DNA of 32,159 nucleotides, taken from the NCBI GenBank assembly GCA_016235825.1, contig JACRIL010000095.1:1-32159 (forward strand), in the 5' to 3' direction. The notes below the pieces were generated by a model, which worked only from the letters and a program-made list of their open reading frames with translations, searched no databases and had not been told where the DNA came from. The DNA is from Planctomycetota bacterium (GTDB lineage: Bacteria > Planctomycetota > Phycisphaerae > SM23-33). A program made the translations under genes and the position numbers. Positions 24,624 through 32,036 of the stretch are shown here, in pieces. The stretch's first letter is position 1; each line of letters opens with the position of its first letter.

Positions 24624-25606
24624 TATTTGGCGTTCTGATGAAAAAGATGTTGTGTCAGTTCGGCGGCGTCTGGCAGATGGCTGGCCCGGCCGAACTCGAG
24701 CGCCTGGCTTACGCGCGAGTCTGTCTCGGCGAGCATCCGGTCCAGTTTCACCTGGGTGAGCAGACCTTTCTGCATCAGGCGGGCCGTGAATGTCTTGATC
24801 GGGCAGCGGGCCATCCACTCGTCGAGTTCTTCCTTCGGCCGGCAGCCGGTCTTGTAGTCGAACACCGGCCCGACGTGGCCGTACCAGCGATAGGTCTTGC
24901 AGTCCAGCAGAGTCGGACCATTGCCCGCCCTGGCCCGTGCGACGGCGCGAGCCGCAGCCTGATAAACCGCCACGACGTCGTTGCCGTCCAGCCGCTCTGC
25001 CTGCACGCCGTGCGCCTCGGCCCGGCGGGCGATGTCGTCGTGCGACTGGCGGGCCGACAGGTGGGAATTCGTAGCGTAATAATTTTTCTCGCAGACGAAG
25101 ACGGCCGGCAGGGCCTTTAAGGCGGAAAAATTCAACGTCTCCTGAAAGGTCCCCTCCTCGCTGGCCCCGTCGCCGAAGAATGCGACGGCGACGCGGTCGG
25201 TCTTTTTCATTTTGGCGGCCAGCGCCGCTCCCGCCGCGATCGGTATCGCCCCGCCGACGATGGCCGAGGCGCCGAGAATGCCGTTTTCCGGGTCGACCGG
25301 GTGCATCGAGCCGCCCTTGCCTCGGCAGCAGCCGTCCACCCGTCCATAGAATTCCGCGAACAGAATCTTCGGATCGGTCCCCTTGGCCAGGCAGTGCCCG
25401 TGGCCGCGGTGCGTCGTTACCAGGTAATCATCCCTGCGCAAGTTGGCGCACACGCCGGCGGCTATCGCCTCCTGACCGACGCACAGGTGCACCGGCGTCT
25501 TCATGTCCTGCACGCCGTAGACCTCGACGATCTTTTCCTCGAATCGCCGGATCAGCAGCATCGTTCGCAGCAGGTCCGTCAGGATTTTTTCTTCAGGCTC
25601 GTCCAT
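24623..25606 (-). CDS. TPP-dependent dehydrogenase E1 alpha-like subunit
   Basis: A 327-residue protein of the PDH/acetoin-dehydrogenase E1 alpha family. Start ATG 25606; an in-frame TTG seven codons earlier is possible and no clear Shine-Dalgarno sequence is seen. The ThDP motif is complete: GDGASEEGTFQETLNF through CEKNYYATNS (GDG...N). Also typical are TTHRGHGHCLAKG with the conserved histidines and GKGGSMHPVDPENGILGASAIVG. Length and motifs match alpha subunits of about 320-330 residues. It is translated just before its beta partner and 35 bases after a radical SAM gene. In this setting, a 2-oxo acid such as pyruvate or a sugar-derived one could be the acyl donor. The family assignment is firm; the substrate is unknown. 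Confidence 0.85.
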   Translation of the reverse strand: MDEPEEKILTDLLRTMLLIRRFEEKIVEVYGVQDMKTPVHLCVGQEAIAAGVCANLRRDDYLVTTHRGHGHCLAKGTDPKILFAEFYGRVDGCCRGKGGSMHPVDPENGILGASAIVGGAIPIAAGAALAAKMKKTDRVAVAFFGDGASEEGTFQETLNFSALKALPAVFVCEKNYYATNSHLSARQSHDDIARRAEAHGVQAERLDGNDVVAVYQAAARAVARARAGNGPTLLDCKTYRWYGHVGPVFDYKTGCRPKEELDEWMARCPIKTFTARLMQKGLLTQVKLDRMLAETDSRVSQALEFGRASHLPDAAELTQHLFHQNAK

Positions 25607-25641
25607 GATGGCGGGGGTCGGTGTCAATTGGTGTCCGGTTC

Positions 25642-26709
25642 TCAGATGAAATTCACGTGCTCCGGCGGGTTCCGCAGTTCCCACAGGTAGCGGTTGATCT
25701 CGTCCATCCGGCAGTTGACGCGGCAGTTGCACGGATCCAGCTCTTTTTGGACCCATTCCAGGCTTTTGCGCCGGCGCTCGCCTTCCCATATTTCCTGGAA
25801 GGCGTTCTCGTTTATGTTGCCGTACAGGAACCGCTCGTCGCCCAGGAACATGCTGCAACCCCAGACATTTCCGCCGGCGTCGATGTACGACCAGAACGGC
25901 AGGCCCATGCAGCGATTGTACGGATGCTGGGCCTCGTCCCATTTGGCCATAGCCCGGACGCGGAAGATCACGCTGTAACCGTCGGTGTTGAACTGTTGAA
26001 GTTCCTCGGCCAGTTCGAGGTCGTTGATGTAATTGACGTTTTTATACTTGTCGGTCTTGCTGAGGGGATGCTGCGAATAGGGCTTGATGACCAGGTAATT
26101 CAGGCCGATGTCGCGGGCCAGCCCGGCCAGCGTTACGGCCTCGTGGCGGTTCTCCGGCAGCAGGATCATCTGCATCCCCAGCGTGCACTGCCAGAGGCGG
26201 GATCGCTTTAGTTCCGCGGCGGCCTGAAGGTTGCGGACGGTCGTGTCGAAGTCTTCGCTCTTCGTCCGGTGGACCGCCGCGTAGGTCTCTCGCGTGCCGG
26301 CGTTGAAGCTGACCTTTATCCATTCCGTCAGCGGCAGGATCTGCTCGGCCAGTTCCTTCTTCAGCAGCACGCCGTTGGTGGTGAACGCGTTGTCGATGCC
26401 GCAGCGTTTTGCCTGGCGGACGAAATCGGCGATACGTTTGTGGAGCAGCGGCTCGCCCTCGCCGCCGTACATCATGCTCTTGAGGCCCAGCTCGCCCAGT
26501 TCGGCGATCCGCTTGAGGAAGATTTCGGCGTCGAGAAAGCGGGGCTTGTATTCCATGAAATCCAGGGCGCAGAACACGCAGCGGTGATTGCACGCCCCTG
26601 ACGGGCTGGATTCCATGTAGATGGGGTACACGCCCTTGCCCACAAGCCAGTCGTTGACCCGCGGGACGTGATACATCAGTTTATGGCTGTCGATCCTGTA
26701 TTTATCCAT
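25642..26709 (-). CDS. Radical SAM/SPASM protein ending in HVNFI, operon first gene
   Basis: A 355-residue protein with radical SAM motif C40-x3-C44-x2-C47 (CNHRCVFC), followed by SMMYGGEGEPLLH, FTTNGVLL and later strands of the TIM-like barrel. The C-terminal region has SPASM-like cysteines (RCMGLPFWSY, GNVWGCSMF, DPCNCRVNC) that could bind one or two more clusters. It shares HKL-x2-H-x2-RV-x2-WL-x-G-x4-PI at residues 9-30 and the last five residues, HVNFI, with the protein encoded at 20848, so the two are paralogs at opposite ends of the operon. The MxxINRYLWELRN helix before the tail has a counterpart, KVNEYLWSLKQ, in the other copy. Exact chemistry unknown. The start lacks a clear ribosome site. 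Confidence 0.8.
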   Translation of the reverse strand: MDKYRIDSHKLMYHVPRVNDWLVGKGVYPIYMESSPSGACNHRCVFCALDFMEYKPRFLDAEIFLKRIAELGELGLKSMMYGGEGEPLLHKRIADFVRQAKRCGIDNAFTTNGVLLKKELAEQILPLTEWIKVSFNAGTRETYAAVHRTKSEDFDTTVRNLQAAAELKRSRLWQCTLGMQMILLPENRHEAVTLAGLARDIGLNYLVIKPYSQHPLSKTDKYKNVNYINDLELAEELQQFNTDGYSVIFRVRAMAKWDEAQHPYNRCMGLPFWSYIDAGGNVWGCSMFLGDERFLYGNINENAFQEIWEGERRRKSLEWVQKELDPCNCRVNCRMDEINRYLWELRNPPEHVNFI

Positions 26710-26838
26710 TTTTCCGCAAATCCGGCGGCCTTTTCGCGGCGAATGCGGCCGGCCAACTGAAAGAACGAGGGATTTTAACCGGCCCGGCGGGTTGAATCAA
26801 CATCGGCATCCGTTCCATTCGCGGCCGGTTCTCGCGCC

Positions 26839-27078
26839 TCACGAAAGCGGGCACTTGCCGGACTGGCAGGCGGAAACGCCCTCCATGCCGCCGGGGCAGC
26901 CGCCCTCGGAATGGCAGGGCGGCGTCCTGGCCCGCCCGCCGTGCGCCGAAAAGACCGAAAATTTCCGGCTGGCCTTGGGCGACCCGCAGTCGGGGCAGGC
27001 GACCTTGCCGGCGGCGGAAAACACCAGCGCCTCAAAACCCTTGCCGCACTTGTCGCACGTATATTCGTAAATCGGCAT
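26839..27078 (-). CDS. FmdB-type zinc-ribbon protein
   Basis: A 79-residue protein. The first 45 residues match the FmdB regulatory family: MPIYEYTCDKCGKGFEAL, then CPDCGSPKASRKFSVF, giving two CxxC pairs that bind zinc. The remaining 35 residues are rich in Gly, Pro and Cys (CPGGMEGVSACQSGKCP) and vary between family members. AAGGAG lies about 11 bases before the ATG, a long spacer. FmdB proteins are widespread small proteins proposed as regulators but of uncertain function. It is on the same strand as the radical SAM operon, 129 bases upstream of its first gene. Whether they share a transcript is unclear. The 129-base gap between them shows only GC-rich sequence without clear signals. Confidence 0.8.
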   Translation of the reverse strand: MPIYEYTCDKCGKGFEALVFSAAGKVACPDCGSPKASRKFSVFSAHGGRARTPPCHSEGGCPGGMEGVSACQSGKCPLS

Positions 27079-27206
27079 CGAATCCCATTGCTCCTTGTTT
27101 CAGCAATCATTGTAACTCTTGTCTTTCAATCATACACGATTCGCCCGGCCGGACCGGCAAAATGTTGAAAAATATTTTTAAGGAATATTTTAGGATGGCT
27201 GTTTAT

Positions 27207-27236
27207 CGTGGCACGGGCGAGTGAGTTCGTGCCACG
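27207..27236. repeat. Inverted repeat before thioesterase gene
   Basis: CGTGGCACG (27207-27215) and CGTGCCACG (27228-27236) form a perfect 9-base inverted repeat with a 12-base loop. It lies in the 208-base divergent gap, about 50 bases before the thioesterase start. A related GTGGTGCGGGCG...CGCC segment forms the terminator at 19556, so this is probably a second dispersed hairpin family. Confidence 0.45.
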
Positions 27237-27286
27237 GGAAGGAGGGGCTGTTTACACGCCGGGTGGTTTTGGCTATAAGATTTCAC

Positions 27287-27697
27287 ATGGCCGAACATCT
27301 CCAGCAGATGGACATCGAGATCCGCGTGCGTTACGTTGAGGTGGACCAGATGGGCGCGCTGCATCACAGCCGCTTCTGGGTGTATTTTGAGATGGGCAGG
27401 ACGGAACTGCTCCGGGCGGCTGGCGCCTGCTATGCCGACCTGGAGAGGCAGGGCGTGTTCTTCGTGGTGGCAAAGTGCGCGGCGAACTTCAAGGCCGCCG
27501 CCCGGTACGACGATGTGCTGACTTTGACGACACGGATCGTGAAGATGGGCGCCGCGCGGATAGACCACGCCTACGAACTGAAGCGCAAGGCCGACGGAAC
27601 GCTCATCGCGACGGCCGAGACGACATTGGCCTGCGTCGACCGCACCGGCCAGATAATCGCGATCCCGGATTTCATCAAAGGCACGGAAAATTCGTGA
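27287..27697 (+). CDS. YbgC-like acyl-CoA thioesterase
   Basis: A 136-residue hotdog-fold protein of the 4HBT/YbgC family, the usual length. ATG 27287 is used; ATG 27308 is an alternative, and neither has a good ribosome site. The core motif VRYVEVDQMGALHHSRFWVYFEMGRT has the conserved Asp of the active site followed by MG and paired His; helix one continues ELLRAAG. Later strands (VAKCAANFKAAARYDD, YELKRKADGTLIATAETTLACVD) fit the family. It would hydrolyse short or medium acyl-CoA thioesters in the cytoplasm. YbgC proteins are often encoded with Tol-Pal genes, but none are here. The gene downstream starts within its stop codon (GTGA), so translation is coupled to an ATPase gene, an unusual pairing. 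Confidence 0.8.
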   Translation: MAEHLQQMDIEIRVRYVEVDQMGALHHSRFWVYFEMGRTELLRAAGACYADLERQGVFFVVAKCAANFKAAARYDDVLTLTTRIVKMGAARIDHAYELKRKADGTLIATAETTLACVDRTGQIIAIPDFIKGTENS

Positions 27698-28446
27698 CGG
27701 ACGAGATACTCCGCAGCCACTGCGAGCAGATAGACGCCTGCAACCAGCGAGGCGGGCGGATGCTGTCGATAGTGGATATGCTGGAGGCCGGGACTGTAAG
27801 TGAGGAACTGGCCGCATACCTGCTTGCTGCCATCAGCGGCGGAAGCTCGTTCATGACCGGCGCGCTGCCGGGCGGGGCGGGCAAGACCACCGTCATGTGC
27901 GCTTTGCTCAATTTCGTCCCGGCTGATATTGAACTGGCAGTCGCGGATAGCGGGCAGACGATTCAATCGGGCCTGGCGCATCCGTCGCCCAAACGCTGCT
28001 ACATCTGCCACGAGATCGGCAAAGGGCATTTTTACGCTTACCTGTGGGGCCAGGCGCTGCGGAGTTATTTCTCGCTCGCCGCGGCCGGCCATATCCTCGC
28101 CACCAATCTGCACGCCGACACCTTCCAGCAGGCATTTGACCAGGTCTGCGGCGAAAACGCCGTGCCGCAGGCTGATTTCAGGCGGATGAACGTGGTGGCG
28201 TTTATTTCTCTGGCCCGGCAGGGCGAACGAACCGGCAGGACCATCGCCGAGGTCTGGGAATCCGACGGCGCCGCGCCGCACAAGCTCATCTACCGCGCCG
28301 AAACCGGCCTGGATAAATCCGCTCTCGTCGGCGAGCGGGAACTGTCAAAGGCCGCGCAGGTCGTCAAAAAACTTTTGTCATCCGGCGCGAGAACTGTCGA
28401 AGAGGTCAGGAAATTCCTGCTCGAGTCCTATCTGAAAAAGGATTAA
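27694..28446 (+). CDS. Solitary VirB11/GspE-like P-loop ATPase
   Basis: A 250-residue protein with a GTG start overlapping the thioesterase stop by 4 bases. A Walker A motif, GALPGGAGKTTVM, is near residues 54-66. Next come RCYICHEIGKGHFY, where the Glu sits as in the IVGEVR segment of secretion ATPases, and AAAGHILATNLHADTFQQAFDQVC, which parallels the TGH...TLHA segment of VirB11/PilT/GspE proteins. A C-terminal helical part follows (AAQVVKKLLSSGARTVEEVRKF). The N-terminal domain of T2SS/T4SS ATPases is missing: only about 50 residues precede Walker A. No pilus or secretion genes are near. It may be a minimal motor or a regulatory ATPase. Family assignment at the superfamily level only. Confidence 0.65.
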   Translation: MTDEILRSHCEQIDACNQRGGRMLSIVDMLEAGTVSEELAAYLLAAISGGSSFMTGALPGGAGKTTVMCALLNFVPADIELAVADSGQTIQSGLAHPSPKRCYICHEIGKGHFYAYLWGQALRSYFSLAAAGHILATNLHADTFQQAFDQVCGENAVPQADFRRMNVVAFISLARQGERTGRTIAEVWESDGAAPHKLIYRAETGLDKSALVGERELSKAAQVVKKLLSSGARTVEEVRKFLLESYLKKD

Positions 28447-28454
28447 AAATCAAT

Positions 28455-28471
28455 CAAGTTGCACGCCCTAC
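28455..28471 (+). repeat. Second copy of a 17-base segment
   Basis: CAAGTTGCACGCCCTAC here is identical to 19631-19647. Here it stands alone in the 49-base gap before the amidohydrolase gene without the hairpins that follow it at 19654. It is probably a remnant of the dispersed repeat. Confidence 0.5.
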
Positions 28472-28495
28472 GAAATATAAGGAGCGTAGAGGACA

Positions 28496-29515
28496 ATGAA
28501 CATGCACCGAATAGACGCCCACGCACATCTGGCGTTCGACCCTTCGTGCGGGGAGATGATGGAATTTGTCGAGTCGATGAATCTGCGGATAATCAACACA
28601 TCCGGCAATATCGCGCCCGGCTGGCACGATCAGGGGCGGATTCCAGCCTACCGGAACCTCGCCGCCTGCCGGCCGGACCTGTTCGCATGGATTACCGGTT
28701 TCGACCTGCCGGAATTCGACAATCCCAACTATCACAAGAGGATGTTGGCCCAGCTTAAGGACGACTTTGCCCAGAACGCCGCCGGTTGCAAACTGTGGCG
28801 CCAGATAGGCATGACCGTCCGCAAGCCGTCCGGCGAGTATATGCTGATGGACGATGCCATACTCGATCCGATATACGAATGTCTGGTCGAGTGCGGCCGG
28901 CCGCTGCTGGTGCACATATCTGAACCCCAGGCGCGCTGGCCGCAGGCCCGCGGCAGGAAGATCGGTTTTTATGGCCGGCAACCGGCTCACAGGCCGCTTG
29001 AGGATGAGTACGGAGATGTTGATTTTCCGCCCGCCGCCGAGCAGATCGCAGCGCAGGGCAGGGTGCTTGCCAAATATCCCGAGCTGAAAGTGATCGGGGC
29101 GCATTTCGGCGGCATGGAGCACGATATCCGCGAACTGGCAAAATTTCTGGACGAACATCCCAACTTCGCGGTGGATACCTCGGCCAGGCGGCGGGATGTC
29201 GCCCTCCAGGCCCTCAACGACAGGGACGCGGTCCGGGAGTTTTTCCGCAAGTACAAGAGCCGAATCCTGTGGGGCATGGATCAGGGCACGGGGGCGGTTA
29301 TCCTGAACAGTAAAACGCGAGCCGATACGATCAAGGACTCGATCAAGGCCAACCGGGACGGGTACGAATATGAGTTCAGCCTTTATGAGAAAGAGGGGAT
29401 GGTGAAGGTGGACCAGTACGACGATATCCCCGGACTGGGCCTGGGCGACGACGTGCTTCGGGCGATATACCACGACAACGCCAGGACGTGGTATCCCCAC
29501 GCATTCAGGGATTGA
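28496..29515 (+). CDS. Amidohydrolase-family TIM-barrel protein
   Basis: A 339-residue protein of the amidohydrolase 2 (metal-dependent TIM-barrel hydrolase/decarboxylase) type. The start has GAGGAC close upstream; a second ATG two codons on is also possible. The first strand gives the metal motif RIDAHAHL. Further ligand positions appear as LLVHISEP (His after strand 5), VIGAHFGG (His) and ILWGMDQG (Asp of strand 8). These are the expected H-x-H, H, H, D set. A middle insertion (QARWPQARGRKIGFYGRQP) is unlike the short members. Enzymes of this family hydrolyse or decarboxylate diverse small molecules; the substrate cannot be told. It stands 49 bases after the ATPase gene and may share its transcript. 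The next 244 bases to 29759 hold no gene. Confidence 0.75.
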   Translation: MNMHRIDAHAHLAFDPSCGEMMEFVESMNLRIINTSGNIAPGWHDQGRIPAYRNLAACRPDLFAWITGFDLPEFDNPNYHKRMLAQLKDDFAQNAAGCKLWRQIGMTVRKPSGEYMLMDDAILDPIYECLVECGRPLLVHISEPQARWPQARGRKIGFYGRQPAHRPLEDEYGDVDFPPAAEQIAAQGRVLAKYPELKVIGAHFGGMEHDIRELAKFLDEHPNFAVDTSARRRDVALQALNDRDAVREFFRKYKSRILWGMDQGTGAVILNSKTRADTIKDSIKANRDGYEYEFSLYEKEGMVKVDQYDDIPGLGLGDDVLRAIYHDNARTWYPHAFRD

Positions 29516-29746
29516 ACGGAAATTTCCCCCGCCGGCGGGCGGGCCACGGAGACGAACCGCGGGGCGATCTGGAGGCACCTGAAAAGATTCGCCTCGTGAA
29601 TGCGGCGATGCCGGCATTGTCTGGCGCGACGCCTGTTGGGGCAGAACGGGTAATTCCCTGTATAAACGAAAAAACCTGCCTAATCCGGCAAAACATTTTA
29701 CGCGAAAAAACCAAATTTGGCGAATTTTCGGGCTGTGGCGTGGAAT

Positions 29747-29752
29747 TATAAT
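29747..29752 (+). promoter_or_regulatory. -10 element placed for a leaderless mRNA
   Basis: A consensus TATAAT ends 7 bases before the ATG of the sigma-factor fusion at 29760, and no Shine-Dalgarno sequence lies between. Initiation about 7 bases after the box would start the transcript on or beside the ATG. TTGGCG at 29717-29722 is too far (24 bases) to be a standard -35. The AATTATAATAT context matches 9549-9559. Confidence 0.4.
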
Positions 29753-29759
29753 ATAGAAG

Positions 29760-32036
29760 ATGAGAACGGCGGCCAAAAACCTGGCAGAAACCAACGACGG
29801 AGAATTGCTTGCCTCCTTTGTCGAGGATCGGCAGCCGGAGGCCTTTGCGGAGATCGTGCGGCGCCACGGCCCGCTGGTTCTGGGCGTGTGCAGATCGGTG
29901 TTGGGAAACAGCCATGACGCCGAAGACGCGGCCCAGGCGGTTTTCCTGGCGCTTTTCCACAAGGCCGCATCACTCAAACGTCATCCCGCGCTGGCCGGCT
30001 GGCTGCATCAGGTGGCGTGGTATGTGGCTGCTCACGAGAAGAGGGCGATCACGACGCGAATGCGCCACGAACAGGAGGCGACCGCCATGAAACAAAGAGA
30101 ATCGCAAACAATAAGCGAAAGCATTGCCCCGGACCTGCTTCACGAGGGTCTTTCCCGGCTGCCCGAGAAGTACCGTCTGCCCATCATCATGCACCATCTT
30201 GAAGGGCACAGCCAGGAGGAAGTCGCGAGCCTTCTGGGCGAAAAAAGCGGCACGATCATGTCCCGCCTGAATCACGGCAGGCAGATGCTGCGGGATCGAC
30301 TTGCAAAAACCGGCGCGGCTGTTTCGGTCGCAGCATTGACGACGGCAATGGCCGGTCAGGCGACGGCCGGCGTTTCTTCGGCATTTGTGGCCTCGGTAAC
30401 CAAGATGGCGGCTTTAAGTTTGACGGCAAAGGCGGCGGCAGCGGGTGCGGCGTCGGCCAAGGTTCTGGCACTTTCGAAAGGAGCTTTAAGCATGTTGTTC
30501 ATGGCAAAGGTGAAGGTTGCAGCAATGCTGACGGCGGCGGTTTGTCTGGTTGGCGCTACGGCAGCAGGCACATATGTGGCAGTAGCCGCCGGACCTGGAA
30601 ACAGAACCGTAAAACCGCCGGCACCGGCGGCCGCCCCGGCCATTCCGCCTAAAACCGATTTGCCCAGGGTGGAAACGGTCGCGCCCGCGAATCCTTCGAC
30701 CCCGCCGGCCTCTTCAGGCCAGGCTACCATCATCGAGATAACCGACAAGGTGCTCGTGAAGGACACCATCCGGCTTGGCGTCAATACGGGCGACGACGGT
30801 GTCTTCAGCGGCTGTATAGCGGTGAAAAAGCGGATTCAGGACAACTTTGAGGGAACAATTTATCGCCAGTGCCATTGGGGAATCGGCGATGAAAACGGCC
30901 TGGCAAGTTGGTTCGGAACGACGCCGGAGTGGAATAAACTCCTGATGGATGGAACATATACGGTCCTGTCAGGCCCCAGCAAGCAGACCAGCGGAAAGCT
31001 CAAAGCTGTTGGCGAAAAAACCATAAAAAACCAGGGCAAGGACCAGAAGCTGGTGTATTTCGAGTTGGACAAACCGATCACCAAAGCGGAAAAATGCGGC
31101 CTGTTGGTGGAGAATCTAGATCGGACTCGCGAAGGGCAATTCCGCCCGCAGGATGAAAGATATATCGCCAAAGGCTCCGAGATCGCCATTCTGGACGACA
31201 AAGATAAGGCCCCGGACAGTTTCGGTTGTGCAGCCTTGTTCATGAAATCAGAAGGCGGTCCGGCTTTTGTCGGGTATAGGACGTTTGTGCAGCGATTTGC
31301 CGACAATAACGGCATGTGGAACGTCGAGTTTTGGGCAAAGACAAAACAGGGCAGCCCTAAATTTACTGTCACATTTTGCGCGGGACCGAATGTGAATTCG
31401 CCGCTGGCCAGCCAGCCCGTGGAACTGACGAACGAATGGAAAAAACATAAAGTATCGCTCAAAGTGGCGGGATATCCGGAACCCACGGGCAATAATGACA
31501 ATGAACAACCATTCCTTGGCGCGTGCGGAGCAATCGTATTGCAGTCCGAAGGAGGCCAGGTTCTGGTGGACGACGTGGAGGCGTGGCAGGAAGGGGATAA
31601 AAATCCAACCGCGTTCCGCGACGAATACGTCGATGCGATCAAACTGTTCAGCCCCGGCAGTTTGAGATTTATACAGATGGGCGGCAACTCCATGGAAAAC
31701 ACCATTATGCCGCCGAATAAAGCCTATTCCTGCTCTTTTAGAAGAGGCGACGCGCCCGGCCCCTACTGCATGCGCCAGAAGAATCCCTACGGCATGAACG
31801 AGTTTCTTGCGTTATGCGAGTATGTGGGCGCAGAACCATGGTACTGTGTGCCGGGAACCCTGCATCTGGACGAGGCAAAGGCGCTCATGGAATATCTTGG
31901 CGGCCCGGCCGACAGCAAATACGGCAAAATCCGGGCCGATCTGGGACATGCCAAACCCTGGACGGAAACGTTCAGGCAGATTCACATCGAATTCGGCAAT
32001 GAGGCGTGGAATAATGCGCCGCCCTTCTATGAGTAA
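29760..32036 (+). CDS. ECF sigma factor fused to membrane-spanning CBM/glycosidase region
   Basis: A 758-residue protein. Residues about 10-185 are a complete ECF sigma factor: region 2 (EAFAEIVRRHGPLVLGVCRS and DAEDAAQAVFLALF) and region 4 (LSRLPEKYRLPIIMHHLEGH and VASLLGEKSGTIMSRLNHG). An Ala-rich stretch leads to a transmembrane helix (about 252-275) and a Pro/Ala linker. The outer part begins with a long beta-rich region, partly like carbohydrate-binding modules (about 330-625). It ends with the start of a GH51/arabinofuranosidase-like barrel: EFLALCEYVGAEPWYCVPGT and IHIEFGNEAWN, with E748 at the acid/base position. A TAA follows 11 residues later, so the barrel is cut short. This could let a surface glycan-binding domain control a membrane-held sigma factor. 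Planctomycete ECF factors with C-terminal extensions are known; this particular combination I have not met. Confidence 0.8.
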   Translation: MRTAAKNLAETNDGELLASFVEDRQPEAFAEIVRRHGPLVLGVCRSVLGNSHDAEDAAQAVFLALFHKAASLKRHPALAGWLHQVAWYVAAHEKRAITTRMRHEQEATAMKQRESQTISESIAPDLLHEGLSRLPEKYRLPIIMHHLEGHSQEEVASLLGEKSGTIMSRLNHGRQMLRDRLAKTGAAVSVAALTTAMAGQATAGVSSAFVASVTKMAALSLTAKAAAAGAASAKVLALSKGALSMLFMAKVKVAAMLTAAVCLVGATAAGTYVAVAAGPGNRTVKPPAPAAAPAIPPKTDLPRVETVAPANPSTPPASSGQATIIEITDKVLVKDTIRLGVNTGDDGVFSGCIAVKKRIQDNFEGTIYRQCHWGIGDENGLASWFGTTPEWNKLLMDGTYTVLSGPSKQTSGKLKAVGEKTIKNQGKDQKLVYFELDKPITKAEKCGLLVENLDRTREGQFRPQDERYIAKGSEIAILDDKDKAPDSFGCAALFMKSEGGPAFVGYRTFVQRFADNNGMWNVEFWAKTKQGSPKFTVTFCAGPNVNSPLASQPVELTNEWKKHKVSLKVAGYPEPTGNNDNEQPFLGACGAIVLQSEGGQVLVDDVEAWQEGDKNPTAFRDEYVDAIKLFSPGSLRFIQMGGNSMENTIMPPNKAYSCSFRRGDAPGPYCMRQKNPYGMNEFLALCEYVGAEPWYCVPGTLHLDEAKALMEYLGGPADSKYGKIRADLGHAKPWTETFRQIHIEFGNEAWNNAPPFYE

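Noticed and set aside
29528..29539. CCCGCCGGCGGG palindrome after the amidohydrolase gene, considered as a terminator
   Set aside because: It has no loop and no T-run, and such palindromes are frequent by chance at this GC content.
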